A stretch of 64,000 nt of DNA from Coenobita brevimanus (lineage: Eukaryota > Arthropoda > Malacostraca > Decapoda > Coenobitidae). Position numbers and translations under genes: made by a program. Below the pieces are notes generated by a model that saw only the letters and a list, made by a program, of their open reading frames with translations, was not told where the DNA came from and made no database searches. Below, one piece after another: positions 36,490-47,654 of the stretch. Each line of letters starts with the position of its first letter. Within the stretch, counting starts at the first letter, position 1. The DNA lies in NCBI GenBank assembly GCA_032717465.1, contig CM064632.1, positions 23,175,253 to 23,239,252 on the forward strand. The letters run 5' to 3'.

Positions 36490-37397
36490 TTTTAATGATT
36501 ACCCAGGGACGCCATTCAGCTGTTGCCGCTCTCCCCTTCTCACCTTGCTCGATTATCCTTTATAGCCATTTCTGCATTTCACTCCTGGGCTTCTCTCGTG
36601 TGCAAGGCTTTTCCATTAGGCTGCTGGCAGTTGTTCCCTACTTTCTGGCTTCTCTTTGCTTTGTTTTTCCTCCCTGTCATGTAGCTTCTCTTCTTTGCTT
36701 ACTGCCTTCTCGTCTGCGTGCTTCTACTTATTTCTTTTGTGGCATCTCCTCTTTGTTTTCTCTGTTCCTCTCTCATTTTCCTGATTTCTTGATTCCAGCC
36801 TTGCTATCCATCTACCGCTTCTTCTTTTGGCCGGCTGGAATGTGGTCTTTCTTCTGTGGTTTTTGATGTCTCTTATTTGGGTGTCTGTGTTTTCTGCCCC
36901 ATACCAGAATCTGCTATCTGTTTTCTCCTGTATTTTCTCTTTTGACTCTTTTGCAACTGCTTTGCCCCTCATCTGCGTCTCCTGCGTTTTGCCTGCTGGA
37001 GTCTTAATTCCCTACTGGTTTCTGCTCTCTGTTATCAGGCTGCTCTCCTGCATTTTGCCTCTGCATTCTCGCTTAATTTGTACCTCCGTCTGCCTTGTTC
37101 CCTTACTTCTCTTCGGGAGCTTCTTATATCCTCTTGATGTTTTTAGTTGTCTGCTTGCTACTTTCTGTACCTTGTTCATTCCATTCAGTATTTAATTGTC
37201 TCTGCTTTCTGATTCTCTTCTGCTTCCCTTCTTTATCTCCTGCTGTTTTTTTTTTTCTTTTCTGATTTTTTCTTTACCTCGTTTTTTCCCTTCTGTTCTT
37301 CTTACTCTCAGGTTACTCTTACTTGCTTGCTGGATTCTTGTCTTTTTTTCTTTTCTTTTTTCACTAGCTCATTCACCTTTTCTTCCATGAACTCATT

Positions 37398-37400
<3 letters not shown>
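36490..37400. other. T/C-rich, gene-free sequence
   Basis: Pyrimidine-rich with many short Leu/Phe/Ser ORFs and weak repetition of CTTCTCTTTGCTT-like words. No protein domain or intron-exon structure is seen. Confidence 0.5.

Positions 37401-37464
<64 letters not shown>
37399..37464. repeat. (CT)n microsatellite
   Basis: Perfect CT run of about 65 bp. Confidence 0.95.
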
Positions 37465-37468
<4 letters not shown>

Positions 37469-37656
37469 TGCTCACCCTCTGACCTTTCTTTCTTTTGATT
37501 CCTCTTTTCCTTTTTTTACCTCCACCACCTCCATTGCACGTCATGGTATATTCTGTGCCTAGTCCCATTCGTAATTATTTTTTTATCAGTTAGCATATCT
37601 CCCTTTTAATATCACATACGCTCCTCATTTGGCGTCATACGTATGCTGCTCATCAT

Positions 37657-37659
<3 letters not shown>

Positions 37660-37710
<51 letters not shown>
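37660..37710. repeat. (GA)n microsatellite
   Basis: Perfect GA run. 37711-38470 shows nothing recognisable. Confidence 0.95.
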
Positions 37711-37714
<4 letters not shown>

Positions 37715-38469
37715 AAGACAAGGGAAAGAACTGGGAGCTTCACTATAGTCCATTTTTCATCTGACGGAACTGGGCAACTCCCACAATTTTACCAGGACCG
37801 GGATACACAAACGCACCTACGACCAAGTCCCTGTCGTAACTCTGGTTTTGATTTGCAGGAAGGACAAGGGGGCCGTCGAACCTTCCTGTGTCTCCTGTTC
37901 AACCTTCATAAATAAATCGAAGTTAAGGGACGAGAATTACAGCAGATTATAACTTTTCTGCAGGACGATCAGGGAAAGGAGTACAATATTTTCCCTTGTG
38001 TAGTTCCTCCTGGAAAAAGATGCCAAGTTACGACAGGGTATGTTACGATCGTAGGTATGTTTGAATAACCCACCCCAGGCCGTTGTCACATGAAATCTGA
38101 TCTTCGTTTCAAGGTAGGAATGAGTCTCCTTTATTACTAGTGAAGTTGTCCCTTCATTCTGACTACACTTGGCCATCAACTCAGCTACAAGCGACTGGGG
38201 ATATTTGTCAAGTTAAACGTATTATAGTAAAATTTATACTAATTGTTCTTTCTATCCCCATAGGTAAGTACTGCTATGGTATGTACAGAACTCATTTTTT
38301 TCCGCATTTGTCAAATTGTATAATAGTGTGGTTTGTACAAGATGAGGAGGTAAACCATGGATGGTTATCTTTCGGGGTTTGCGGACTGTAGAACATTTCC
38401 CTTGCTGTATGTTTTGCCTGCTTAGGTTTATTCTGTACTCTCTGTGTCCTTTTACTGTAGATGGACTTA

Positions 38470-38471
<2 letters not shown>

Positions 38472-38544
<73 letters not shown>
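38472..38544. repeat. (TA)n microsatellite at a LINE 3' end
   Basis: Perfect TA run that directly abuts the 3' UTR end of the minus-strand Jockey-like copy (its last unique bases are CTTCCTCGCAT on the minus strand). Confidence 0.93.
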
Positions 38545-38545
<1 letters not shown>

Positions 38546-38549
<4 letters not shown>

Positions 38550-41101
38550 CGAGGAAGAAGGAACCAAAGGCTGAGCCCGCAAAACATTCCTTCCAAGAAA
38601 AAAAACAAAAACATTATAAAAGAGAGCCAAATTCAAGATCCGTTCATTTAGAGATGCCTGGACACACTGCGTTTGAAAGACTGGAGATCATAGGAAGTAG
38701 GAAATACAGACAGAGGGAGACAGTTCCAGAGTTGAGTTGTTGCATAAATGAAGAACTGGGAGTAACGGTTAACTCTTGCATTAGAGAGTTGGACAGAAAA
38801 AGGATGAGAGTTTGTTGCTAGACGGGTGCTACGCATTCGTCGTAGAGGTTGAGGGATGCAAGCAGACAGTTTAGAGGAGCAGTGACCATTAAAGTAGCGA
38901 TAGAAAAGAGATAAAGAGGCAGCAGTGCAGCGAAGAGCCAGAGGTTGAAGGGAGCCAGTAAGAGGAGAGTTGATGAGACGAAAAGCCTTTGACTCCACCC
39001 TATTGAGAAGAGCTGTATGTGGGGAGCCTCCCCACACATGTGAGTCGTGCTCTAAACAGGAGCGAATAAAACCCATGTATAAAGTCACCAACTGTGCAGG
39101 GGTAAAGAAGGCACGGAATCGGCTTAGCACACCTAATCTCTTGGAAGCAGATTTTACATGAGATGCAAAATGATCTTTCCAAGATAAGTCCCGAGTGAAT
39201 GAAACCCCATGCATGTTCAAGGATGATGCAGGAATGAGCTGGATATTATTAAACTTTAGTGGGTATTCCTGTGGAAGATTTTGACTGGTTGATAGGTGTA
39301 AAAACTGAGTCTTTGATGCATTAAAAACAACAAGATTATTTTTACCTCAGTAAGAGATACGAGCCAATCAGACATTAGGTGTGCCATAGCCTTATCCCTT
39401 GTTTGTTGATGTAACTGCTGAGAAGGACGTTGCAGAAACCGAATGGAAAGGTGAAGGGTGGAATCATCAGCGTACGAGTGGATAGGGTTAGATGTACAGC
39501 TCAGAAGATCATTGATGAATAAAAGGAAGTGAGTTGGTGATAGGACAGAGCCCTGAGGAACACCACTGTTGATAGATCTAGGAGAAGAACGATGGCCGTC
39601 TACAACAACAGCTATAGAACGACCAGAAAGGAAACAATAGATGAAGGCACAGATAGAAGGACAGAAACTGTAAGAGGGCAGTTTGGAAATTAAAGATTTA
39701 TGCCAGACTCGATCGAAAGGCTTTGAGATGTCAAGTGCAATGCAAAGCTTTCGCCAAAGTCCCGAAAGTAGGATGACCAGGAGTCTGAAAGGTAGGTGAG
39801 AAGATCGCCAATGGAGCGTCCCTGATGGAACCCATACTGACGATCAGAAAGGAGTTTATGATAGGAAAGATGCTTTAAAATTTTTCTGTTAAGCATAGAC
39901 AAAAAGTTTTGAGGCACAGGATGTTAAAGCAATTGGACGATATTTAGAGGGTTGGGAATGGTCACCCTTCTTTAGGACTGGCTGAATGAGAGCAAACTTC
40001 CAGCAAGAAGGAAAGGTACAAGTTGAAAGACAAAGGTGAAATAATCTACCTAGGCAGGGTGTAAGCACAGAAGCACAGTTCTTGATGACAACAGGAGGGA
40101 CTCCATCAGGCCGATATGCCTTGTTAGTATTGAGGCCAGTGATGGCAGAGAATACATCAGCTGAAGAAATATTAATAGCCATGAGGAAGTCCAAGGGGGT
40201 AAGTGATGGAGGAACAGCACCGGAATCGTCTAAGGTGGAATTGGAGAAAATCTGAACGAGGAGATCTGCTTTATCAGTAGATGAAATAGCTACAGAGCCA
40301 TCAGAGTAGAAAAGAGGAGGGAAGGATCATGAGATAAAGTTGTTGGAAATGTTTTTGACAAGGTGCCAGAAGGCGCGGGAAGAATTTGAGTTGGAGAGTT
40401 GAGAGCATTTGGTGCGGATGAAGTTATTTTAGCAGAGCAAAGAACAGACTTAGCATGATTCCAGGCAGAAACATAAACAAGATGTGATTCAGGGGTGGGT
40501 TGGCTCCGGTACTCTTTATAGCCCCTCTCCTTGTTGTGGACAGCATTAGAACAGGCGTGATTAAACCAAGGCTTTCTTGCATTAGTCAACGGATATGATA
40601 AGGGAATGTATGCTTTCATCCCTGAGAGAATAACCTCCGTAATCCGCAAGGCACACTCAGATGTCTCCCGGCCATGGAAGCAATAATCATTCCAGGGAAA
40701 ATCAAAGAAGTACTGCCTGAGGGCCTCTCAATCCGCAGCTCCAAAGTGCCACAAATGACGTTTCCTTGGAGGGTCCACAGGCCGTACCGGAGCGATAGGA
40801 CAGGTTAAGGTAATGAGGTTTTGATCGGAGGAGCCCACCGGAGAGAAAAGGTTAACAGTGTAAGCAGCAGGATTAGTTGTAAGGAAGAGGTCAAGTATGT
40901 TGGAGCTCTCTCCAAGGCAGTCAGGGATACGGGTAGGTTGCTGTACAAGCTGCACTAGGTCATTAAGGATAGTAAAGATGTAGGCTTGTTCACCAGGTGG
41001 ATCAGTGAAAGGAGAGGAGAACCAAAGGTGGTGGTGAACACTGAAATCTCCTAGAAAGGAGATTTCAGAGAAAAGAGAAATGGATAGAATGTGTTCCATC
41101 G
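38546..41101 (-). pseudogene. Jockey-like LINE, 5'-truncated, several frameshifts
   Basis: Same family as 30313-32450 but opposite strand and longer. Reading 41099 to 40728 gives the C-terminal part of an APE-type endonuclease (GDFSVHH, NILDLFLTTNP, GSSDQNLITLTC). 40649-40290 gives the linker (PWFNHACSNAVHNKERGY). 40194-39690 gives RT motifs (NTNKAYRPDGVPP, KYRPIALTS, SDRQYGFHQGRS). YADD is at 39474-39463. 39220-38648 gives the C-terminal end (NRYSQFFIYATTQLWNCLP). At least four frame breaks separate these pieces. The 3' UTR ends in the TA microsatellite. The endonuclease N-terminus is missing. Confidence 0.9.
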
Positions 41102-41169
41102 TAGAAGTAAGATATGCCCCGTAAAAGCTAATACTGTATTCACGTATTATATGTACGAATAAATTATAG

Positions 41170-41388
41170 TTCTTTCGCCTTAACTTGGCTCAAGTTTTCA
41201 TCTTTTGTAGCGTATTTCATATAGCTCAGTGGCGGAAGAAGACAATACTGCAACTCCACACCCTTTGCTTAGCACTTTTTTGTGATTAACATTATATTCC
41301 AGTGTTATTCTATTGCTTCAAGTCATCATTCAAGCTGGAGAAATGGCAGTTTTAGCCTAAGTTAAAGTAAAAGAAGTATAGTAGGGAA
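41170..41388 (+). repeat. ~210-bp dispersed repeat, copy 2
   Basis: Aligns with 23445-23655 and 57935-58148. Landmarks TTAACTTGGCTCAAG, ATATAGCTCAGTGGC, ATTATATTCCAGTGTTA and GGCAGTTTTAGCCTAAGTTA are present. It lies directly beyond the truncated 5' end of the LINE. Confidence 0.75.
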
Positions 41389-41499
41389 GAGATGCAGGGA
41401 TGCCTTCTTTGCTGACGAGAATACGATACTAAGAACCGGGTTGAAGGACCGGGTGGTGGTGTGTGCAGTAATGCAGTGTTAGACACCGTCGTCCTGTTT

Positions 41500-41915
41500 G
41501 CCATCTCTTTACTCGTCCCCTTTTCGTTCTCTCTGCGTGTCCCATTTTTGTTCTCTTTGCTTGGACCTTTTTCGTTTCCTTTGTCTGCCCCTTTTTCGTT
41601 CATTGTTTGTACCTTTGCCGTTCTCTCTGCTTGTTGCTTTCTCGTTCTCTCTGCTTGTACCTTTTTCTTTCTCTTTGCTTGGACCTTTTTCATTCACTGC
41701 TTGTACTTTTTTCGTTCTCTTTGCATTACCTTTTTATCCTCTTTGCTTGTCCCTTTTTTGTTCTGTTTGTCTGTCTTTTTTTCGTTCTCTGCCCCCCCCC
41801 TCCTCCCTTTTTGTTGTTCCCTTTGCTTGTCCCTGTTTCCTTCCCTTTGTACAGTCCCATTTTGGTTCTCTGCTTGTCCCTCTTTCGTTCTCTTTGCATG
41901 TCTCTTTTTCGTTCT
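41500..41915. repeat. ~24-bp degenerate minisatellite
   Basis: Imperfect units of CTTGTCCCTTTTTCGTTCTC plus TTTG, about 17 copies. A short related stretch lies at 43005-43135. Phe/Leu/Ser ORFs are artefacts. Confidence 0.85.
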
Positions 41916-41916
41916 A

Positions 41917-42325
41917 AAATTATTGGTAAACGAGTTCAGTCACATGAAGCTAAACATTTTTTCTTTAGCAGAGTTGTAAATATGTGGAACAAATTGCCCA
42001 CAAATGTAGTAAACAGTGATTCAGTACTAAGCTTTAATAATCGTTTAGATAAGTATCTGTTATCAGACCCTCAGCTAAGTATGTTCTCTCCTGAATAACA
42101 CATTTCTTTGGAGTAATGGCTACAAATTTTGGGAGGGCGTTTCCAGTCCCATGAAACAGCGTACTTCTTCTTCAACAGAGTAGTAAGTATCTAGAATAGA
42201 CTTACTTCTACCAGCTAAGAGAAAGTTCATTCCCCTCCTGTCTACAAGACACCCCGTAAACTTAACATATCTGTACATAACGTTGTGGCATGTCTTAATA
42301 TATTTATCAGTTTGTTAAACACAAA
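41917..42325 (+). mobile_element. LINE 3' fragment (RT C-terminus plus 3' UTR)
   Basis: Plus-strand frame to the TAA ending at 42098 reads SHEAKHFFFSRVVNMWNKLP, then DSVLSFNNRLDKYLL. This is the characteristic end of CR1/L2/I-group LINE proteins (FFxxRVVxxWNxLP..V..A.S...FK.RLD). About 220 bp of AT-rich 3' UTR with CACAAATAAAGTAG follow. The upstream part is missing and replaced by the 24-bp minisatellite. Confidence 0.8.
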
Positions 42326-42329
42326 TAAA

Positions 42330-43000
42330 GTAGTAAAAGCACAGAATAGGATCTGCACAGATAGCCCAGAGCTAACGGTCACTACCCTTACTTTTGACCT
42401 GTGATGGCTGGGGATCACTGAGGGTACCTGTTAGTTATGTGACCACCATTGGGATTTTTAATGTACCAGGGGTCATTGCTTCGGAAAGTAACTTGTGTAC
42501 TTGTCCCGCTTGGGAAAGTTCCTTGTCCCAGTGGAGTGAACGGAGCTGGGGCCTGATTGACAGCTGCCCACCTTAAAAGCGCCAGGCAAGGCTGCCGCAG
42601 CACCTGTGAACATCTGCTCTGTGCAGTTTCCACACTGTATCTGCAGATTCCTCATTAACTCAACATACTCGTTCATAATGTAATGCCTTAGTTAATTATT
42701 TGGTTGAGTAATCATTTTACTTTATTACTTTCTCTTTCAAATCATTCAAACTGGTAACTTATAGATATAGTATTATAGAATGTAACTTTTCATTTTCAGT
42801 CTTTCCTATGAAATTTCCATATCAGTTTTTCCATGCAGCATGGTGGTCCTTATCACTTTTTCCTGGAGGGTTTGGAGGCGTGGGGAGCCTTCTTGCTTTA
42901 CTATCTTTGTCCTTCAGCTTGTAGAATTAGATCTCGTAGTCATAGTCTACTCCGTAACAAGCAGCCTCGAAAGGACCTTAAGGTCTGTTGCTGTTTGCGT
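42330..43000. other. No gene recognised
   Basis: Mixed sequence with a ~230-bp GC-richer block (42400-42640, including CAGTGGAGTGAACGGAGCTG). It could be a LINE 3' UTR or another repeat. I see no second copy in this window. Confidence 0.3.
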
Positions 43001-43249
43001 TCCTTTGTATTCTTTGTCTTTTTCTCTATGCTTGTCGAATTTTCGCTCTTTTCTTGCTTCTTTTTCGTCCTGTTTGCTCGTCCCTTTTTCGTTGTCTTTG
43101 TCCCTTTTTCGTTCCCTTTGCATATCCTTTTCATTTCATGCAGTTAAACTTCCAAGGATAATAAAACAAGAGTTGAAGTGGGTGTCAGAGGGAAACCAAT
43201 CATTGCATATACACTTCAGTCTCTGTTAAGAATATATTTCAATATCCAA

Positions 43250-43251
<2 letters not shown>

Positions 43252-43306
<55 letters not shown>
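43252..43306. repeat. (CT)n microsatellite
   Basis: Perfect CT run. Confidence 0.95.
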
Positions 43307-43308
<2 letters not shown>

Positions 43309-43641
43309 TATAGCTATGTTAAAGCCATACTATGAGAAGTATGGTTGCTATATGACGATCCGTACACCTGGACGAATTGCCTCTTAACAGAAGGTAGGAA
43401 GCCCATCATCAAAGTTTTATGACGGTTGAACCTAGTAAGTGGCCTTGACACATAGCCCCTCACCTCCACATGTCTCCTGGCACTTGTACCCTTGGAGGAC
43501 GAGGAGGAGGACGAGGAAGAAGAAGAAAAAGATGGAGAGGAGTGGGAGTGGACATCCCTAGAGACAGGGGTGATTCACTGTAACAGAATAAACTGTCCAG
43601 TGTAGCCTGAATGAAGAGTGAAGTAGCTAACCCCATGAACC

Positions 43642-43644
<3 letters not shown>

Positions 43645-43704
<60 letters not shown>
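43645..43704. repeat. (GA)n microsatellite
   Basis: Perfect GA run. Confidence 0.95.
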
Positions 43705-43709
<5 letters not shown>

Positions 43710-43979
43710 GAGCATTTATTTATTTTTTATCTTTTTGTAACAGCAGCACAGGAACAATACAGCAGAAACAAGAACAGTCCTCTGAACCGCACTGCACAGT
43801 ATGAGAGTCTGACGACAAAATAATCAGTAGGTTGCCTTTAATCCATTTCCCTTACCTTTGTTAGCTCAAAACCATTTTCTGTAGTGATATTAATTAGAAC
43901 TACTTTCCTCCTCCTTCATGGAGAAAAGCCGTGCCACTCCCCTCCTAGCTATCTGTAGAGTGAGAAAAAGATGTTATTT

Positions 43980-44560
43980 GAGAGAGAGAGAGAGAGAGAC
44001 AGACAGAGACAGAGACAGACAGACAGACAGACAAAAGTGAGGAAACTAGAGAGGAAGAGATGAAAGAGAAGAGAATTAGGAAGAGAGAAGATGAAGGTAG
44101 ATGAAAGAAACAGTGATGGTAAGATGTCAGACGGAGAAAGAAGAAAGGAGATTGAGGAGAAGAGGAGGTACACAAGGAGGGAATATGAAAATATACAAAG
44201 GGACAAAAAGGAGAAGAGCAGAAAGAAGAAAAAAAGTGATGATAGGAGGAGGGCAGATAAGAGAGAGGAAAGTTAAACAAGTGAACAGAAAAAAAGGAAG
44301 AAAGAAGGAAGATATCAGAGAGAGAGAGAGAGGGGGGGGGGGAGATGGAGTGGGCGAGACAGGAAGATGAGGAGAGGGTTTTAGGTAGAATAGGGAAGGG
44401 GGCGTTGGAGGAAGATGCGGGGGAGAAAGGGGTGATGGAGGGAGTAGAGGGGATATGGATTGAACGCAGTAGAGGTGTGATAGGAAGGGAAGGGAGTAGA
44501 TTGAGGGGTGGGGGTGAAAGAATGGAACGTGCTGGAAGGTTGAGGTGAGGGGTGGTGCTT
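43980..44560. repeat. (GA)n/(GACA)n and purine-rich tract
   Basis: GA and GACA repeats at 43980-44033, then about 500 bp of A/G-rich sequence including a GA run and a G9-10 run at 44321-44342. Lys/Arg/Glu ORFs are compositional. 44560-45340 is gene-free, with weak motif copies near 44708 and 44785. Confidence 0.75.
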
Positions 44561-45339
44561 GGGTATAGGGGAAGTGTAGGGTTAACCTAGTGACTTGTGA
44601 TGGAGACGGTGAAGGAGAGTGACACTGGATTGACAGCTATAATCATCGGGGAAGGAAATACCATATCATGCTAAATATGATGTTTTTATTTTATCCATAC
44701 TAATTTTAGTCGATTTCATCAGGATATAAATACCTACCGTCGTGGCTGGGAATTTATAACTTGTAATTATTTTTCTGCCAGACTTATAGACGGTTTTGTT
44801 CAGTGTAGAGAAACCCACGGTTGAAAATTGGTTATAAACTGCGCTTATTTACTACAGCCAGGAATTTAAAACTGGTATTTCCTCCGATTATTAGGTCTGC
44901 ACTCCAAATCGTGGAGAGCTGCTGTATTTCCTCTGTTTTTTAATTTCTCCCAAACGCTTTTTCTGCTTAGCGCCGTTCCTTTATTTCCTCGCCAGTTCGC
45001 TTGAAATGTGGGACAATTGTTCCTTGTCCCAGTAACATCAGACACATTTTTTATTTTATTTTTTTCATTTTCGGGGATTTATAGAGTCAAATGTCGAACT
45101 ATCTAAACACGAACATTTTGATATCATTTGATTTTGTATGATCATTAATCGTCATGATCATCTGTACAGAAGTAAGCTAGTATACTTCTGTAACTGTGTG
45201 GAGACCATCTTGCATGCCCATGAAAATGTTAGCAATCCTGTTGAGATTTGCGTGTACGAACTGTTGCAAAAAGGAGAAAAAAATATCTAAATTTATGTTT
45301 TGCTTGAGAATTAAAAACAATGTTTAAATACATTTTTAT

Positions 45340-45340
<1 letters not shown>

Positions 45341-45416
<76 letters not shown>
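45341..45416. repeat. (TA)n microsatellite
   Basis: Perfect TA run of about 75 bp. An imperfect (AAT)n/(GAC)n/(GAT)n tract follows at 45555-45650. Confidence 0.95.
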
Positions 45417-45831
45417 TAATTTATATACATATTGCACTCTTCCATGGGTTCAGTTCCCAAGTTACTAATGAAAGATTTTCTATCATGTGGTGCCAAGAAG
45501 GGAAAGCTGATCATATTCCCTTAAAAGACAGTAGGCCAGGTAAATAGTAAATAAAATAATAACAACAACAATAATAATAATAATTTTAATAATAATAATA
45601 ATAATAACGATGACGGCGACGACGACGATGATGATGAGGATGATAATAATAACTAAAAATCTAAAATGCCTGTGAAAAGTTGTAAATTGAGTGCAGAAGT
45701 CATTAGTGTTGTGGCGGCAAGACATTAAGAATTCATGGATGGGAAACGCAAGTCTTCAGCGGATCACAAATGGATTCTCTTGGCCCTAGTTTTGTCTTGT
45801 AATTCAGGTCACTTCCAACTTCACGGCTAAA

Positions 45832-46722
45832 CCTCATACCAATTAATCTGGCCAGGCATGTATGGCAACATTGTTCCTGCCGAGATTCTGATTGGCTGGA
45901 GGAGTTTGTTCGATTTCGTTGTTGCTTAAACCGATGGTCTCTCTATTATCAGATGTGATACTGAGTTTGTTGACAGTTCAATCGTCAAAGGCAATAAGAA
46001 ATCCGTTATTCACTTAACAACAATGAAATTTTCGTAGGAAGATAGAGATATGAGTCAACAAAGTATTATAACAGTCCACGTCAAGGTCAGCATTCGAACA
46101 ATTCTTTTAAATCTCCGACACTCCGTATTATAATAGAAAATTAAGGAAACCTGCTTAATCTAAGCGTTGGTATAACACACATTTAAAACTTAAGATCAGT
46201 ACGTACTGTGATAATTGAGAAGACATACTGAAATAGTTTTATTTTAACCTACTCTCATTTTCGCGATATTTTCAAACCTCCCTCCCCGCAGAACTCGTCT
46301 CTTCATTGGAATTTTTGATTATTCAGAGTTGTGGCACGATTTAAGGGTGCGGGCTGATCTTAAGTTTTAAATGTGTGTTTTACCAACGCTTAGATTAAGC
46401 AGGTTTCCTTAATTTTCTATTATAATACGGAGTGTCGGAGATTTAAAAGAATTGTTCGAATGCTGACCTTGACTTGGACTGTTATAATACTTTGTTAACT
46501 CATATCTCTATCTTCCTACGAAAATTTCATTGTTGTTAAATATATAACGGATTTCTTATTGCTTTTGACGATTGAACTGTCGACAAACTCAGTATCACAT
46601 CTGATAATAGAGAGACCATCGGTTTAAGCAACAACGAAATCGAACAAACACCTCCAGCCAATCAGAATCTCGGCAGGAACAGTGTTGCCATACATGCCTG
46701 GCCAGATTAATTGGTATGAGGT
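45832..46722. mobile_element. ~890-bp palindrome (long-TIR foldback element)
   Basis: The left arm 45832-46199 and right arm 46354-46722 are reverse complements of each other with about a dozen mismatches in ~370 bp, around a 154-bp loop. Arms begin ACCTCATACCAATTAATCTG. There is no coding potential. Outside the arms the sequence differs, and no target duplication is certain. It resembles a MITE/foldback with very long terminal inverted repeats. Each arm carries one TCAAGGTCA (46081-46089, and in reverse at 46464-46472). A transcript would fold into a ~370-bp hairpin. Confidence 0.92.
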
Positions 46723-47134
46723 ATAGTTAGTCCTGCCTCCACCAACTTTTAAGCCGGGCAAAACGTAGGCTGGAAGGAAATGGCTCCACGCTTTTTTTTC
46801 TTTCTTTCTTTTTTAGCTCTTGCTGAAATGAAGGTGTGTGTGTGTGTGTGTGGAAAAATTATGATAGATCGTCGTAAGGAAATGCATTTTCTTTTTGAGA
46901 AATTAGGATCAAATGAAAAATAATAAAAGACGTGATTTCCTTTAGTGTATTCTTGCTACCTCCACATTATGCAAGTTAGGCATAACTGTTACTAATGACG
47001 AGTACAGTGACGCGTTTTTCATTATGTGCATGCTAAAATTATTCACTTTTATGCATCCTAGGCAGTTCCAACTGGATGGATTAGATATTCAAGCCTTCAG
47101 TAATCCCTTCCTTCTTTGCCAGCAGTCCTAAACT

Positions 47135-47150
47135 GGATAAAATCGTCAGG
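47135..47150 (-). repeat. Dispersed motif, reverse copy GGATAAAATCGTCAGG
   Basis: Reverse copy of CCTGACGATTTTATCC. It is preceded by TCCTAAACT, as is the copy at 10722. No gene in 46723-47390. Confidence 0.6.
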
Positions 47151-47393
47151 AGATGGCAAGAGCAGCTTTATCATGTTAAGAATTGAATCCATCCAAAAAT
47201 CGCCAGCATTCCCCAGTTGATCTGTTAGAGATTAGCACTGTTTTTTCCTTTTATTTCATTTTTCCTGTCGCCATGCTGTTTTGTTCACTGAATTTAATCT
47301 TGCTGTCATCATGCTCTTTTTCTTCAAATTAAGAGAGACTAGAAATTTGATGGGTGGGATAAAGCCTTCCATCACCCCATCGTAACAAGAGAT

Positions 47394-47427
47394 GGAAAGG
47401 TGGGGTGGGAGAGAGACAGGTTAGAGC

Positions 47428-47521
<94 letters not shown>

Positions 47522-47550
47522 CGGGCTACGCGGAACCCATCGTCAGATCC

Positions 47551-47589
<39 letters not shown>

Positions 47590-47654
47590 GCCGAAACGTC
47601 AGAGAAAATAAAGAATTCAGGCTCTAACTTGTCTCTCTCCCACCCAACCTTTCC
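47394..47654. repeat. Nested inverted repeat around (CT)n, (CA)n and (GT)n
   Basis: 42-bp arms at 47394-47435 and 47613-47654 (GGAAAGGTxGGGTGGGAGAG to GAATTC) are inverted with about four mismatches. Inside, (CA)n at 47471-47515 can pair with (GT)n at 47551-47587. ACGTTTCGG (47516-47524) pairs with CCGAAACGT (47591-47599). The centre reads GCGGAACCCATCGTCAGATC. 47660-48860 shows no recognisable gene. Confidence 0.85.

Noticed and set aside
36495..37390. Hydrophobic ORFs resembling membrane proteins
   Set aside because: T/C-rich DNA yields Leu/Phe/Ser/Val frames. No start context, conserved motif or consistent frame.
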